DNA of 64,000 bases from Vibrio galatheae (GTDB taxonomy: Bacteria > Pseudomonadota > Gammaproteobacteria > Enterobacterales > Vibrionaceae): contig NZ_JXXV01000007.1 in NCBI RefSeq assembly GCF_000967545.1, forward strand, positions 186,001 through 250,000, written 5' to 3'. Of the stretch, positions 44,070 to 53,223 are shown in pieces (the first letter of the stretch is position 1; each line of letters starts with the position of its first letter). A model generated the notes under the pieces. It had not been told where the DNA came from. It saw only the letters and a list, made by a program, of their open reading frames with translations, and ran no database searches. A program made the translations under genes and the position numbers.

Positions 44070-45698
44070 CTAGATAAAGGCAGATACGTTCTCTTTTGCT
44101 TTGTTGTATAGAGTTTTGTAATTTTTAATGTTTTTTTCATGCTCTGACATTTGTGCATCCACTACATGGTGGCAATTTGTGAGTAAGTTAAACATTTCAC
44201 GGTAGTTCTCAATATCAATTTTATTGGCAGCTAGAAATTTTATGATTGCTAAGCTAACTTTCGAAGAGTTTGGCATCAACTTTTTTAAATTTGTATACTG
44301 TTCTAAGTAAAGATTGTGCTTTTTAGCATTATCGGTATTATAATTTTTTATTATAGATTTTGCTTTATTTATTTTGTTTTTCTTTTCTATGATGTAATAA
44401 TTGAAATTAGTTAACATTATTTCTTGAATTTTTCTTATATATAAATCACTTTCATTTTCTATGGCTGATTTTGCTTTGTTTATGATGGTCGGTATTTCTT
44501 TGAATATAGATAATTCATCTAGTAGAAACGCCCAGTGGAAGTAATCATAATAGTGTAATCCTTCAGTGTTATCTAAATTTGTTATTAAACCAGTAGCACC
44601 TGATATATCCTTGGTAAGTAACTTTATATGTGCCTGAATTAGTGTGTTTTGGATGTTCATGTTTTTGCAGTTTTCAAGTAGGTTCATTTGTTTATCAATT
44701 AGATGAAGCTTAGACTTAAAAACTTTTGGGTTGATATTGTAGTCAAACTGTAAAAGAAAATGTCGTATGTAATTTAAGTTATTGTATTCATTATTTCTAA
44801 ATGTATATTCATTTTTATCAGAATATATTTTCATATATTCAAATGCTGACTCGTAATCATGTATAACTAAATACAACTTTGATATCAGTAACTCTCTATC
44901 AGTACCTATTTCAAGTAATCTTGTGGCTTGTTTTAGATGGTAAATAGAGTTTTCTATATCATTTTTATTTATATAATATGCTGCCATTCCGTCGTGAAAA
45001 TAAGGATTGTTATTTTTGTTGGAAATTGTATTTAGTATTTCTTTAGCTTCTGTGCTTTTGTCTTGTTCAATTAGTACTTTATATAAAGATAGTTTTAAAA
45101 CATCGTTATCATAATTTTCAATAAGATGTTTGTATTGATTTTCTGACGAATGAAATTCTTTCATTGCCGCTAAACATTGCGCCTTAAGGGTTCCAATTAA
45201 ACGTGTGTATTGTGAGTGAAAAGGTAATAGTTCATCGCATTCCTGTATCGCCTTAGTATAGTCCTCCGAACGTATAGAAGAGTATATCGTAGACAATGAT
45301 TTTTTACGTTTTAGTCCAGATGTTAGCCGTTTTGACAAGAATGGTTTGTTGAAAGGTTTTAACCAATAATCATCAGGATTGCTGTCTATAATAGTTCTAA
45401 CTATTTGAGGCTGGTTCTCTCCAGTCAGAAACACAAAAAAAGCGTCACTCTTTAATAATTTTAAGTGTTTTAGTTCCTCAAGCAGCTGGTAGCCATTAAT
45501 TTGGCTGTTGAAGTTAACATCGCAGATAACAATATCAAACGAAGTCTGTTTACACTGATTTATAACCTCTTTAGGCCGATATACGCATGTAATATCGTTG
45601 AAGCCAATTTCCCTCAATATCAGTACAATAGAGCTACAAACTAGCCTAGAGTCATCTGCGACTAGAACTTTAAGTTCTGAACATTTTAAAGTGTTCAT
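44070..45698 (-). CDS. REC-TPR response regulator, VieB-like
   Basis: This 542-aa protein has a receiver domain (about 8-125: D15, D16, phosphoacceptor D60 in IVICDVNF, Lys in DDYWLKPFNKP). A long helical region with TPR-like repeats follows (about 140-420, e.g. LLPFHSQYTRLIGTLKAQCL). It has no DNA-binding or enzymatic output. V. cholerae VieB has this REC-TPR layout and acts as an inhibitor of the VieS relay, so the same role is inferred. Its start overlaps the Hpt stop as ATGA. The gene is strikingly AT-rich, suggesting a separate origin from the kinase end of the operon. Confidence 0.8.
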   Translation of the reverse strand: MNTLKCSELKVLVADDSRLVCSSIVLILREIGFNDITCVYRPKEVINQCKQTSFDIVICDVNFNSQINGYQLLEELKHLKLLKSDAFFVFLTGENQPQIVRTIIDSNPDDYWLKPFNKPFLSKRLTSGLKRKKSLSTIYSSIRSEDYTKAIQECDELLPFHSQYTRLIGTLKAQCLAAMKEFHSSENQYKHLIENYDNDVLKLSLYKVLIEQDKSTEAKEILNTISNKNNNPYFHDGMAAYYINKNDIENSIYHLKQATRLLEIGTDRELLISKLYLVIHDYESAFEYMKIYSDKNEYTFRNNEYNNLNYIRHFLLQFDYNINPKVFKSKLHLIDKQMNLLENCKNMNIQNTLIQAHIKLLTKDISGATGLITNLDNTEGLHYYDYFHWAFLLDELSIFKEIPTIINKAKSAIENESDLYIRKIQEIMLTNFNYYIIEKKNKINKAKSIIKNYNTDNAKKHNLYLEQYTNLKKLMPNSSKVSLAIIKFLAANKIDIENYREMFNLLTNCHHVVDAQMSEHEKNIKNYKTLYNKAKENVSAFI

Positions 45699-46078
45699 GC
45701 ATTGACCTCGTTATGATCTTTTAGCCAAGCTTTCATCACTCGAATACTCTCTTCGATTATCTTGGACAATTGAATGCACTCATGCCTATGCCTTGGCCAG
45801 TTGGTACGACAAAGCTCTGAATCAATAGCACCTATCATTTGATTGACTGCGTCGGCTAACGCCATGTGGCCGATCATAGCCAGTCCACCTTTTATTTTAT
45901 GCAATTGATTGCGAGTTGAGTCTGGTGTTTGATGTGCAATGGCGGTGATTAAAGTATCGAGGTCTTCTTCCATTGAATCTACGTAACAGTTGGCTATCAT
46001 TTTCTGAGATGCAGAGTCATAGTTTTCTAACCAGAATAAATGGTCGAGTGAGCTGATGTCATCTATGTAACTTGTCAT
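45695..46078 (-). CDS. Stand-alone Hpt phosphotransfer protein
   Basis: This 127-aa histidine phosphotransferase has the phosphoryl-accepting H60 in NQLHKIKGGLAMIG, with the usual following Lys and Gly-Gly. The rest is a four-helix bundle length. It overlaps the cyclase stop as TAATG and the VieB-like start as ATGA. It could shuttle phosphate from the hybrid kinase to one of the receivers, giving the relay an extra branch point beside the kinase's own Hpt domain. Confidence 0.85.
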   Translation of the reverse strand: MTSYIDDISSLDHLFWLENYDSASQKMIANCYVDSMEEDLDTLITAIAHQTPDSTRNQLHKIKGGLAMIGHMALADAVNQMIGAIDSELCRTNWPRHRHECIQLSKIIEESIRVMKAWLKDHNEVNA

Positions 46079-47469
46079 TAGTCATACCTATTATTCTTAT
46101 CTAAATAAAGATTCTCATCGGCTAAAATGAGGGCTTGTTCTAGGTCGTCAGACGGAGATTTAAATGCGACACCAACACTTACGTTGACTTCTATATTGGC
46201 GTATTTAAGCTTTTTGCTTGGTACATGGTTTTTAAGCTGCTCTTTTAACTCAAATGCACGTGACGAAGTGCAGTCGGGTAAAATTGCGACAAACTCATCC
46301 CCCCCCAAACGCACCAGAAAATCATTTTCTCGGAAAGTGACTTTCATCGAATTGGCAATATGTTTGATGGCTTCATCACCAATGTGATGCCCGTACTCAT
46401 CATTTATTTTTTTTAGTTTGTTCCCATCAATTGCTATTATCGCTAATGTTTTATCATGAGTTCTTTTCAGGAATTTAGAAGAATTAAACACTTTGCGATT
46501 ATATAATCCTGTAACATCGTCACGCTGAGAATCTTCATAGATTTTATGGAAGTTAACTTTGGTGTGGCGCAATCTTTGATAGTGATTCATAAGTAGGAAA
46601 CATACAATCCATACAAAATAAAATACCCAGATTGTTTCCAATAAAGGTTTGCTAATTGGGTAGTTATATACCAAAATAGTTTTATTATCGATAACGTAAT
46701 TAGATCGAAACCCTAATTCTGATAGAGGGTATTGTGGATAATTTATTGAGATATAGTTCATATCTCCTATATCACCCGATCTAAATGTAGCCTTGTTGTC
46801 AAAATAATTCCCCGATATATATAAATCTGAGCTTAGGTCTCCGATTATATTATAGCTATCAAAGATTGGACTTGAAAGAGTAACGGTTGGTAACTCAGAT
46901 ATCATATCTGTATATACTCTTGATACGACGACTCCATCAGAAATCTGGTCTTTTGTGGAGAATTTTGAGCATAATTTATATTTCAAACAGCGTTCGTCGT
47001 GGTGTGCTTCGTCAGCTAATGTTACATTTCCAACATCATTGAAAAAGATAAGTTTTCTATTATCTGAATACGACTGCAAATATATAGATGAGTCAGTATT
47101 AAACAAGTATCTATTTGACTGTCTAAATGAATACATAGTTGACAGGGTGATTAGTTTTTCAGTCGGATTTAGTTCTTTTTCTTTTCCCTTTATAGGGTAT
47201 ATATACGTGTTTAGTTTTGGTTTTTCTGTATCTGAAAACATGTGGTTTAAATTGCTTCTATCCACTTTTAAGATGGTATTTATAAACAAAGTGGTATAGG
47301 TTAAAAGTTGTTTCTGGCTCTCTACTTTGTCCGTTACCATTTTGAATTGTGATTTGTTTTTTTCTAATTCTAGGTAAGAGTATGAAAATAATATTGCCCA
47401 GTATGTAAAAAACGCAATCATCAATGATTTTATTATCAAGTTGGCACGATTTAATTTTATTTTTTTCAT
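46078..47469 (-). CDS. Membrane-bound diguanylate cyclase (GGDEF)
   Basis: This 463-aa cyclase should make c-di-GMP. Two membrane helices (about 12-30 and 282-303) enclose a periplasmic sensor region of about 250 residues. The GGDEF domain has an intact RLGGDEFVAIL site near residue 390, and an RxxD inhibitory site (REND) ends five residues before it. The codons for Leu-Gly-Gly-Asp contain a G8 run on the coding strand (46299-46306). Its start overlaps the preceding regulator stop as ATGA, so it is coupled to the phosphorelay. Confidence 0.9.
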   Translation of the reverse strand: MKKIKLNRANLIIKSLMIAFFTYWAILFSYSYLELEKNKSQFKMVTDKVESQKQLLTYTTLFINTILKVDRSNLNHMFSDTEKPKLNTYIYPIKGKEKELNPTEKLITLSTMYSFRQSNRYLFNTDSSIYLQSYSDNRKLIFFNDVGNVTLADEAHHDERCLKYKLCSKFSTKDQISDGVVVSRVYTDMISELPTVTLSSPIFDSYNIIGDLSSDLYISGNYFDNKATFRSGDIGDMNYISINYPQYPLSELGFRSNYVIDNKTILVYNYPISKPLLETIWVFYFVWIVCFLLMNHYQRLRHTKVNFHKIYEDSQRDDVTGLYNRKVFNSSKFLKRTHDKTLAIIAIDGNKLKKINDEYGHHIGDEAIKHIANSMKVTFRENDFLVRLGGDEFVAILPDCTSSRAFELKEQLKNHVPSKKLKYANIEVNVSVGVAFKSPSDDLEQALILADENLYLDKNNRYD

Positions 47470-48062
47470 AATGTTGATGCTTTATTTAACTCTATTATAT
47501 TATTGACGCCATATTTATCCAAAAGACGTCTTTTATAGGTGCTCACAGTTTTGTCGCTAATAGATAAAATATGAGCAATCTCTTTGTTTGTTTTTCCTTG
47601 CAATAAATAGTTCATCACCATTGCCTCTCGATTTGAAAGCTCGACTTTTTCTCGATCAAGGTTTGGGGATGGTTTAAATTTGAAAAAGGTATAGCCGTTT
47701 GAAATCCCTTCTACAGCATCGCGTAGTATTCGCGGATGTTCCGACTTGCACACATAACCGTCTGCACCCGCTTTAAAAGCCATATCACTATATAAAGGGC
47801 TTTCTTCCGCGGAGTAGAATAGAACCTTACCTGAATAATCATGAGATCTAATTCTTCGATAAAAATCATACCCATCGACATCATTAAGATTGATGTCCAA
47901 AATGAGCAAGTTAATCACTCCTGACCTAATAGCTTGTAGTGCCTGTTTGGTGTTGTGTGCTACCGATATGCTTTGGATACAATCTACTTTGGATAAAGTT
48001 TCACGGATTGCGATACCGACTAAGGGGTGGTCGTCAAAAACTAAACAATGTAAGTTACTCAT
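47466..48062 (-). CDS. REC-LuxR response regulator of the Vie-like operon
   Basis: This 198-aa NarL/FixJ-type regulator has a receiver with D10, D11, phosphoacceptor Asp in LLILDINL near 56 and Lys in YVCKSE near 106. A LuxR-type helix-turn-helix is at about 140-195 (LSNREAMVMNYLLQGKTNKE and ISDKTVSTYKRRL). V. cholerae VieA combines REC, EAL and this type of HTH in one protein. Here the HTH is on its own receiver, one base after the REC-EAL gene. It is paralogous to the regulator encoded at 54150-54752. Confidence 0.9.
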   Translation of the reverse strand: MSNLHCLVFDDHPLVGIAIRETLSKVDCIQSISVAHNTKQALQAIRSGVINLLILDINLNDVDGYDFYRRIRSHDYSGKVLFYSAEESPLYSDMAFKAGADGYVCKSEHPRILRDAVEGISNGYTFFKFKPSPNLDREKVELSNREAMVMNYLLQGKTNKEIAHILSISDKTVSTYKRRLLDKYGVNNIIELNKASTL

Positions 48063-48063
48063 T

Positions 48064-49221
48064 TTATTGGCCTAGAAACGTTTTCATTTCCGACACAGGA
48101 ATGGGTTTGCTAATCAAATAACCTTGGAGTACGTTCACGTTAAGTTGATGTAATATGTCTTTACTCGCTTCTGTCTCTATCCCCTCTGCGACTACGTTAA
48201 TGCTAAAATCTCGTGCTAAATTGCAGATTAAAGTGACGATACGCTGTTTCTTCTCATCATCTTCAATTCCATATACAAAACTTCGGTCAATTTTTATTTC
48301 GTTAAACGGAAATGCATAGAGGTTCTCTAACGACGAATAGCCAGTACCAAAATCATCAATTGATACATTGATATGGTTGACTCTAAGCTTCGCGAGATTT
48401 TTATAGAGCGAACGACTTTTCCTATATGAGTATTCTTCGGTAATCTCGATAGTGAGTCTATTTGGGTCAATACTATATTGACGGCACATTTTCATTACTT
48501 GGTCAGCAAAGTCAGGGTTTTCTAAGTTTGCTTGGTCTGCATTGACTGACACTTTGTACGGTAATAGTCCTTTTTGCATGTCTGATAACGCATTTTCCAA
48601 GACGGTTTCAAATAGCTCATTGGAGAGCTGACAGCTCTGGACTATAGGTAAAAACGAGTTCGGAAACAGGACGCCATGTGAAGGATGTAGCCAGCGAACC
48701 AAAGCTTCTACTCCGATCACTTCTCCGGTTTTAATGCAGATTTGAGGCTGATAATAGTTACAAATTTGCCCATCCGCTAAAGCGTATAAAAATGCTGCAT
48801 CATTAACCTTAAATGCGGGAGCTGCGGTTTTATGGCTTTTTACCTGCTGAGGCGTAAACAGTGAATTGATCTCATCCACCACAAATGGTTTGTTAATTTG
48901 TGCTATCAAGTTGAAGCTAAAGCCACGACACATCTCCCTCACCGTCGACAAAACGGGTTGATCTAGTCCACTGATGATCGCGACATTCCCATTAAAATCT
49001 TTCTCATTTAACAATTCCAGCATATCAATGCCGTCGTGTTCTGGCATGCTTAGGTCACAAAGAATAAGATGATATTGGTTCTTATCAAGTGCTTGCGTAG
49101 CTTCATTCACAGAAGTAAAACTGTGTACTTCTGTCACGCCTAATTCACGTAGCGTGCACTCAAGCATTCTCAAATGTAGGGGATGATCGTCAATGAGCAT
49201 CACGTTGATATTTTTATTCAT
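48064..49221 (-). CDS. REC-EAL c-di-GMP phosphodiesterase, VieA-like without HTH
   Basis: This 385-aa protein has a receiver domain followed by an EAL domain. The receiver carries the acidic pair in VMLIDDHP and the phosphoacceptor in LILCDLSMP. In the EAL domain EALVRW, the TIEITE segment, DDFGTGYSSL and the KIDRSF lysine are all present, so hydrolysis of c-di-GMP is expected. The ATG at 49221 has GGAGAG 7 nt upstream and overlaps the kinase stop as ATGA. It corresponds to the first two domains of VieA. Confidence 0.9.
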   Translation of the reverse strand: MNKNINVMLIDDHPLHLRMLECTLRELGVTEVHSFTSVNEATQALDKNQYHLILCDLSMPEHDGIDMLELLNEKDFNGNVAIISGLDQPVLSTVREMCRGFSFNLIAQINKPFVVDEINSLFTPQQVKSHKTAAPAFKVNDAAFLYALADGQICNYYQPQICIKTGEVIGVEALVRWLHPSHGVLFPNSFLPIVQSCQLSNELFETVLENALSDMQKGLLPYKVSVNADQANLENPDFADQVMKMCRQYSIDPNRLTIEITEEYSYRKSRSLYKNLAKLRVNHINVSIDDFGTGYSSLENLYAFPFNEIKIDRSFVYGIEDDEKKQRIVTLICNLARDFSINVVAEGIETEASKDILHQLNVNVLQGYLISKPIPVSEMKTFLGQ

Positions 49222-52200
49222 TGATAAGCTCTCCAATGTTTTACGGCATCTATTTCTTTAGTGAGTTGTTCGATTAAAAATTGCACCTTTTCTGGAAAAG
49301 TTTTAGGTGTAGCCTTCTCGATGCTTTGGCAATCATTAACGAGTGATGTTAGCCCGACTGCTGCTAATCCTCCTTTTATGTAATGAATGGCTTGCCGCTG
49401 GTCGTTGTCGTCGCTACTCGCTCTGAGCTTGTTTAGATCTTGGCTCATCGTAGATATAAACAACTCCGAAAACTCTAGTCTCTGCTCATTTGTAAAAGGT
49501 TCTAGCCAGCCCGGTACTACGGGGGTGGCGGTGTTAAATTTAGCCGGCGTTAAGTAGTTACTAAGCACTGCATACAGATCAAGCATGCTATATGGTTTAC
49601 ACAACACTTTGTCTAAACCACTACGGCTCGCTAGATCATGAGCGACTCGCGAGTCTTCCGCCGTAAGGCCGATGACAGGCAAGCTAGATAGTGATTCGTC
49701 TTGGCGAATATGCCGTGTCAGCTCAAACCCATCCATGATTGGCATATGGAAGTCAGTGAGTAGAGCATTAAAGTCAGTGTTGCTACGTAAGTAGTTCAAT
49801 GCCTGCTGGCCGTTATCGACAATTGTTGCCTCAACGCCCAGTTCGGAGAGTTGCATAGCAATTATGTTCTGGTTGATGAGGTTGTCTTCAGCGACCAGAA
49901 CCTTTCCACGTAAGGGAAGTGTTTGGGGTGTTCCTGCATGATTTTTATCAACACTTATAACTGCGACCTCTTCGCTTGCTCTATTTGAAGAGCCAAGTTT
50001 TGACAAGGCACTATGAACCAAGTGAGGGTAGCGGTATTGCACTGCGCTCATCTCATATAAATTGTCTTTGGAAGTTCGGATCGCGAGCGTTTGCTCATCT
50101 AACATCAGCAGACTTGCGTTGTCGTTGCTCGGCGTCAACCCCCACACTCGACACCATTGAGCTAGCCATGTTGGAAGGTTCTCGCTATACGTCGCGTTTT
50201 CTATTGCCGCGCCATGAAAAGGACTGACTTCAATCGGTAGCTGTACGCGGAAAACACTCCCAACGTTAAGGATGCTGTCTAAGACGAGTGTGCCACCCAT
50301 GCAAGTTACTAGTTTGTCCACAATGCTTAAACCAAGGCCAGTGCCACCAAATTGTCGTGTCACACCGTTATCTGCTTGTGTGAAAGGGTTCAATACTTTG
50401 TCAATTTGCTCAGGTGTCATTCCGATGCCACTGTCCGAGATGGTCATGGACAAAGCCTGACCACTTACTGACATTTCAACTTTTATGAATCCACTTGACG
50501 TAAATTTGATGGCGTTCGACATTAGGTTATTAATGATTTGCACTAAGCGGACATCGTCAATGACAGCATGATGCTGAGAAAATGGGGCTATATCGACAAT
50601 ATAATCTAGCTCTTTGGCTCGAATCGCTCCTTCAAAGGAACGTATAGCTGTGCCTACTGTTTCCAATAGGTCAGTCTCCACCGGGTTAATACTCAACTGA
50701 TCTGAATGTAATTTGGAAAAGTCGAGGACCTCATCCACGAGTTTATTCAAGTGTCTGGTTGATTGTTTTGCTTGATCAATAAGTTCAAGTACTTCGCTTT
50801 CTAGAGGTCTTAGGTGCATGAGCTCCAACAACCCCTGAACTGCCGCGATAGGTGTGCGTAACTCGTGACTCATAGTGGCAAGAAATCGCTCGCGTGAGAC
50901 AACCGCTTCTTGAGCGCTCTCTTGTGCCTTTGTTAGTTCCGCTTCTCTAGTTTTGTGCTCCGTAATATCGTTAAGAATGGTTAAGACAAAACGATTTGAT
51001 GAGCGAGGTGAAGAAATCGCTTTCCGTTGGCGAAAAATGTGTGAAACAGATAATCGGCAGTCTTGCACTTGATGAAAGTCTGCAATTGTTTGCCCACTGA
51101 GTACTCGAACGACTTCTTGTTTGTTGTCAACGAGAGGCGAACGAGCACTTCGGCTTGCCACACTACAACCACTGCAGTCCCCATTTTTAAAATGAGCGCA
51201 ATTGCTCAGTACCATTTGGTTTTGACTGTCATGAATGAACACCCAACTGTCGAGCTCGGAGATAATGTTTTTGAGCCACTCTTTTTCGTTCTCTTCTTGA
51301 TTAGCATTAGCTTCTGCGAGCCCGACTTTCAGCTTGAGGTTCGACACGATAAAATAAGACAATGCACAGCCAAGAAGCATTAATATTAATACTGCGGCAG
51401 CTATGGTTATGACTTGTTTGTCGTCATACCCATGGATGAAATTAATTTGGCGATAACTTCGCATTAGCTTATTCATCTCATTCACATCCAAAGTAGTAAA
51501 GATGCTATCGAGAAGGGTTTTCAACTTAGGTGAGTTTTTCACTGCCAAAGCCAGATTGATCTTAAGAGGCTCGTATCCATTCATGTCTAACCCTCCTAAG
51601 TCATTGCGTACCACTAGAGTGTGTGCAATATCTTCAGGTACATAGGCAAACTTAACGGCTCCACGTTTTAAATCGGTAAGCAGTTCTTTAATGGTTTCAT
51701 ACTGTTTAATTTTACTATCTCGCCAGCCAGTTAAATGAACAAAACCTTGATGCTCACTACTTGTAAACAGGCCAATAGTGTCGACTTTAGTATTTGCACT
51801 TGTGCTATCTTCGTCACGTGATAGCGCGACATAGTTAATAGTTAGAAAAGGACGAGTTAGCTGCCATTTCTCAATTTTTTCATACTCGGTATAAGCCACA
51901 GGGACTAAATCGGTGTTATAAGACGATAGCTGGTTGTTATTGGTATTTGGCTTTACGTGTTGAAATTCCAACCCGGTTCGAGATTTCAGCAATTGAAAGA
52001 AATCTTTGAGAAAACCTTCAATCTGACCATTTTGTCCAATGTAGGAAAATGGATAAGCGTCAACGGCGGCACTGTAGGTAACTGATTGGTGATATTCGTC
52101 TGCTGCCTGGTAATCATTAAGCTTCAGTTCTACCGTATGGTATAGGTTATCAGACGCGATCGAACGTATATTGCTTCCTTTTGATTCTAAGTCGAGAACT

Positions 52201-52925
52201 TGGTTTATTTTATCTACTAGTGGAGCGTATCGCTGCGTTGTAATGAGTCGAACCTCCTCATTTTTCACCCACTTTGGCGTAGATAGGGTACCTTTGACAA
52301 TATCTTGGCTATCTAGAAATTTGTTAAGCACGACGAAATTGGAGATAACGGCATCGCTGTCTCCAGATAGGACGGACTCGGTCGCTTGTGATAAGTTTTT
52401 GGCGTAGAAAATATTGCTTATGCCAAAGCTAGTTAGTTGTTCGCAATAAGATGTCCCTTCCACACATGCCCAAGTTAGGTTTTTTGCCCCTTTTTCTTCC
52501 ATATATTTGTCTGCATACCACACGGAAACGTTACTGGTAAAAAATGGGTTTGAGAAAATAAACTTGCTTTCCCTTGCAGACGTTTTACTAAAGCCTACGG
52601 CACCCACGACCTCACCCAATTCAACGCCTTTTAGTAGAGCGGACACCGTAGGGTAGGCTTTGAGGCTTACTTCGAAATCGAGGACATTGCCGATATTTAC
52701 TAGGTAGTCATGATTGATACGAAAGAATGCATCACCCATATCCACTGATGTGTCACTATTAGTCGTATCCGTAACGGTGCCAAAGACTAGTGTCGAGTTC
52801 TTTTCATGTTCAGATACATTCAGACGGCTATTACTAGCATATGCATTGTCAACGTTATTGAGTGACAAAAACGTTAAGCATAGAGTGATAAAAACGATGT
52901 ATCGTATTTGAAATTTTCGAGTCAT
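49218..52925 (-). CDS. Hybrid sensor kinase with two solute-binding domains, VieS/BvgS-like
   Basis: This is a 1235-aa unorthodox kinase. A signal peptide (to about 30) precedes two periplasmic SBP_bac_3 domains (about 45-270 and 275-500) and one membrane helix (504-527). A PAS-like domain follows, with a Cys cluster C576, C584, C587. Next are HisKA with phosphoacceptor H687 (MSHELRTP), HATPase (DSGIGM, FGGTGLGLSI), a receiver with D near 1058 (LLTDFHMP) and an Hpt domain with H1181 (AIHYIKGG). It matches the layout of VieS, BvgS and EvgS. It heads the six-gene operon with an AGGAAGG ribosome site. The ligand is unknown, probably a small solute such as an amino acid. Confidence 0.92.
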   Translation of the reverse strand: MTRKFQIRYIVFITLCLTFLSLNNVDNAYASNSRLNVSEHEKNSTLVFGTVTDTTNSDTSVDMGDAFFRINHDYLVNIGNVLDFEVSLKAYPTVSALLKGVELGEVVGAVGFSKTSARESKFIFSNPFFTSNVSVWYADKYMEEKGAKNLTWACVEGTSYCEQLTSFGISNIFYAKNLSQATESVLSGDSDAVISNFVVLNKFLDSQDIVKGTLSTPKWVKNEEVRLITTQRYAPLVDKINQVLDLESKGSNIRSIASDNLYHTVELKLNDYQAADEYHQSVTYSAAVDAYPFSYIGQNGQIEGFLKDFFQLLKSRTGLEFQHVKPNTNNNQLSSYNTDLVPVAYTEYEKIEKWQLTRPFLTINYVALSRDEDSTSANTKVDTIGLFTSSEHQGFVHLTGWRDSKIKQYETIKELLTDLKRGAVKFAYVPEDIAHTLVVRNDLGGLDMNGYEPLKINLALAVKNSPKLKTLLDSIFTTLDVNEMNKLMRSYRQINFIHGYDDKQVITIAAAVLILMLLGCALSYFIVSNLKLKVGLAEANANQEENEKEWLKNIISELDSWVFIHDSQNQMVLSNCAHFKNGDCSGCSVASRSARSPLVDNKQEVVRVLSGQTIADFHQVQDCRLSVSHIFRQRKAISSPRSSNRFVLTILNDITEHKTREAELTKAQESAQEAVVSRERFLATMSHELRTPIAAVQGLLELMHLRPLESEVLELIDQAKQSTRHLNKLVDEVLDFSKLHSDQLSINPVETDLLETVGTAIRSFEGAIRAKELDYIVDIAPFSQHHAVIDDVRLVQIINNLMSNAIKFTSSGFIKVEMSVSGQALSMTISDSGIGMTPEQIDKVLNPFTQADNGVTRQFGGTGLGLSIVDKLVTCMGGTLVLDSILNVGSVFRVQLPIEVSPFHGAAIENATYSENLPTWLAQWCRVWGLTPSNDNASLLMLDEQTLAIRTSKDNLYEMSAVQYRYPHLVHSALSKLGSSNRASEEVAVISVDKNHAGTPQTLPLRGKVLVAEDNLINQNIIAMQLSELGVEATIVDNGQQALNYLRSNTDFNALLTDFHMPIMDGFELTRHIRQDESLSSLPVIGLTAEDSRVAHDLASRSGLDKVLCKPYSMLDLYAVLSNYLTPAKFNTATPVVPGWLEPFTNEQRLEFSELFISTMSQDLNKLRASSDDNDQRQAIHYIKGGLAAVGLTSLVNDCQSIEKATPKTFPEKVQFLIEQLTKEIDAVKHWRAYQ

Positions 52926-53223
52926 GACACCTTCCTAATATATTGAATGTAGATCCTATGCATAATGTGATAGATGTCAATTTCTAGCTCTGGTTGTGGA
53001 TTTTTTAAATATTTGATTTTAAAGATTATTTTTGTTTTTTGTAGGGAGTTTCTTACACAAAATAGAGAAGAGTTCGTCGTTATTTCTGTCAGATTTAAGA
53101 TGGAACCTGAGGCTAAAATATTTATCTCACGAGGCTTTTATGTGACGCTTGTTAATACCTGGATGTAACCTCGGCGTTATAGTAGTGTTATTTTATAGTT
53201 TATGAATATAACGGTCGGTTATT

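Noticed and set aside
52974..53168. 64-codon frame in the spacer between the hybrid kinase and LysR genes
   Set aside because: No ribosome site and low-complexity AT-rich translation; a control region is more likely.
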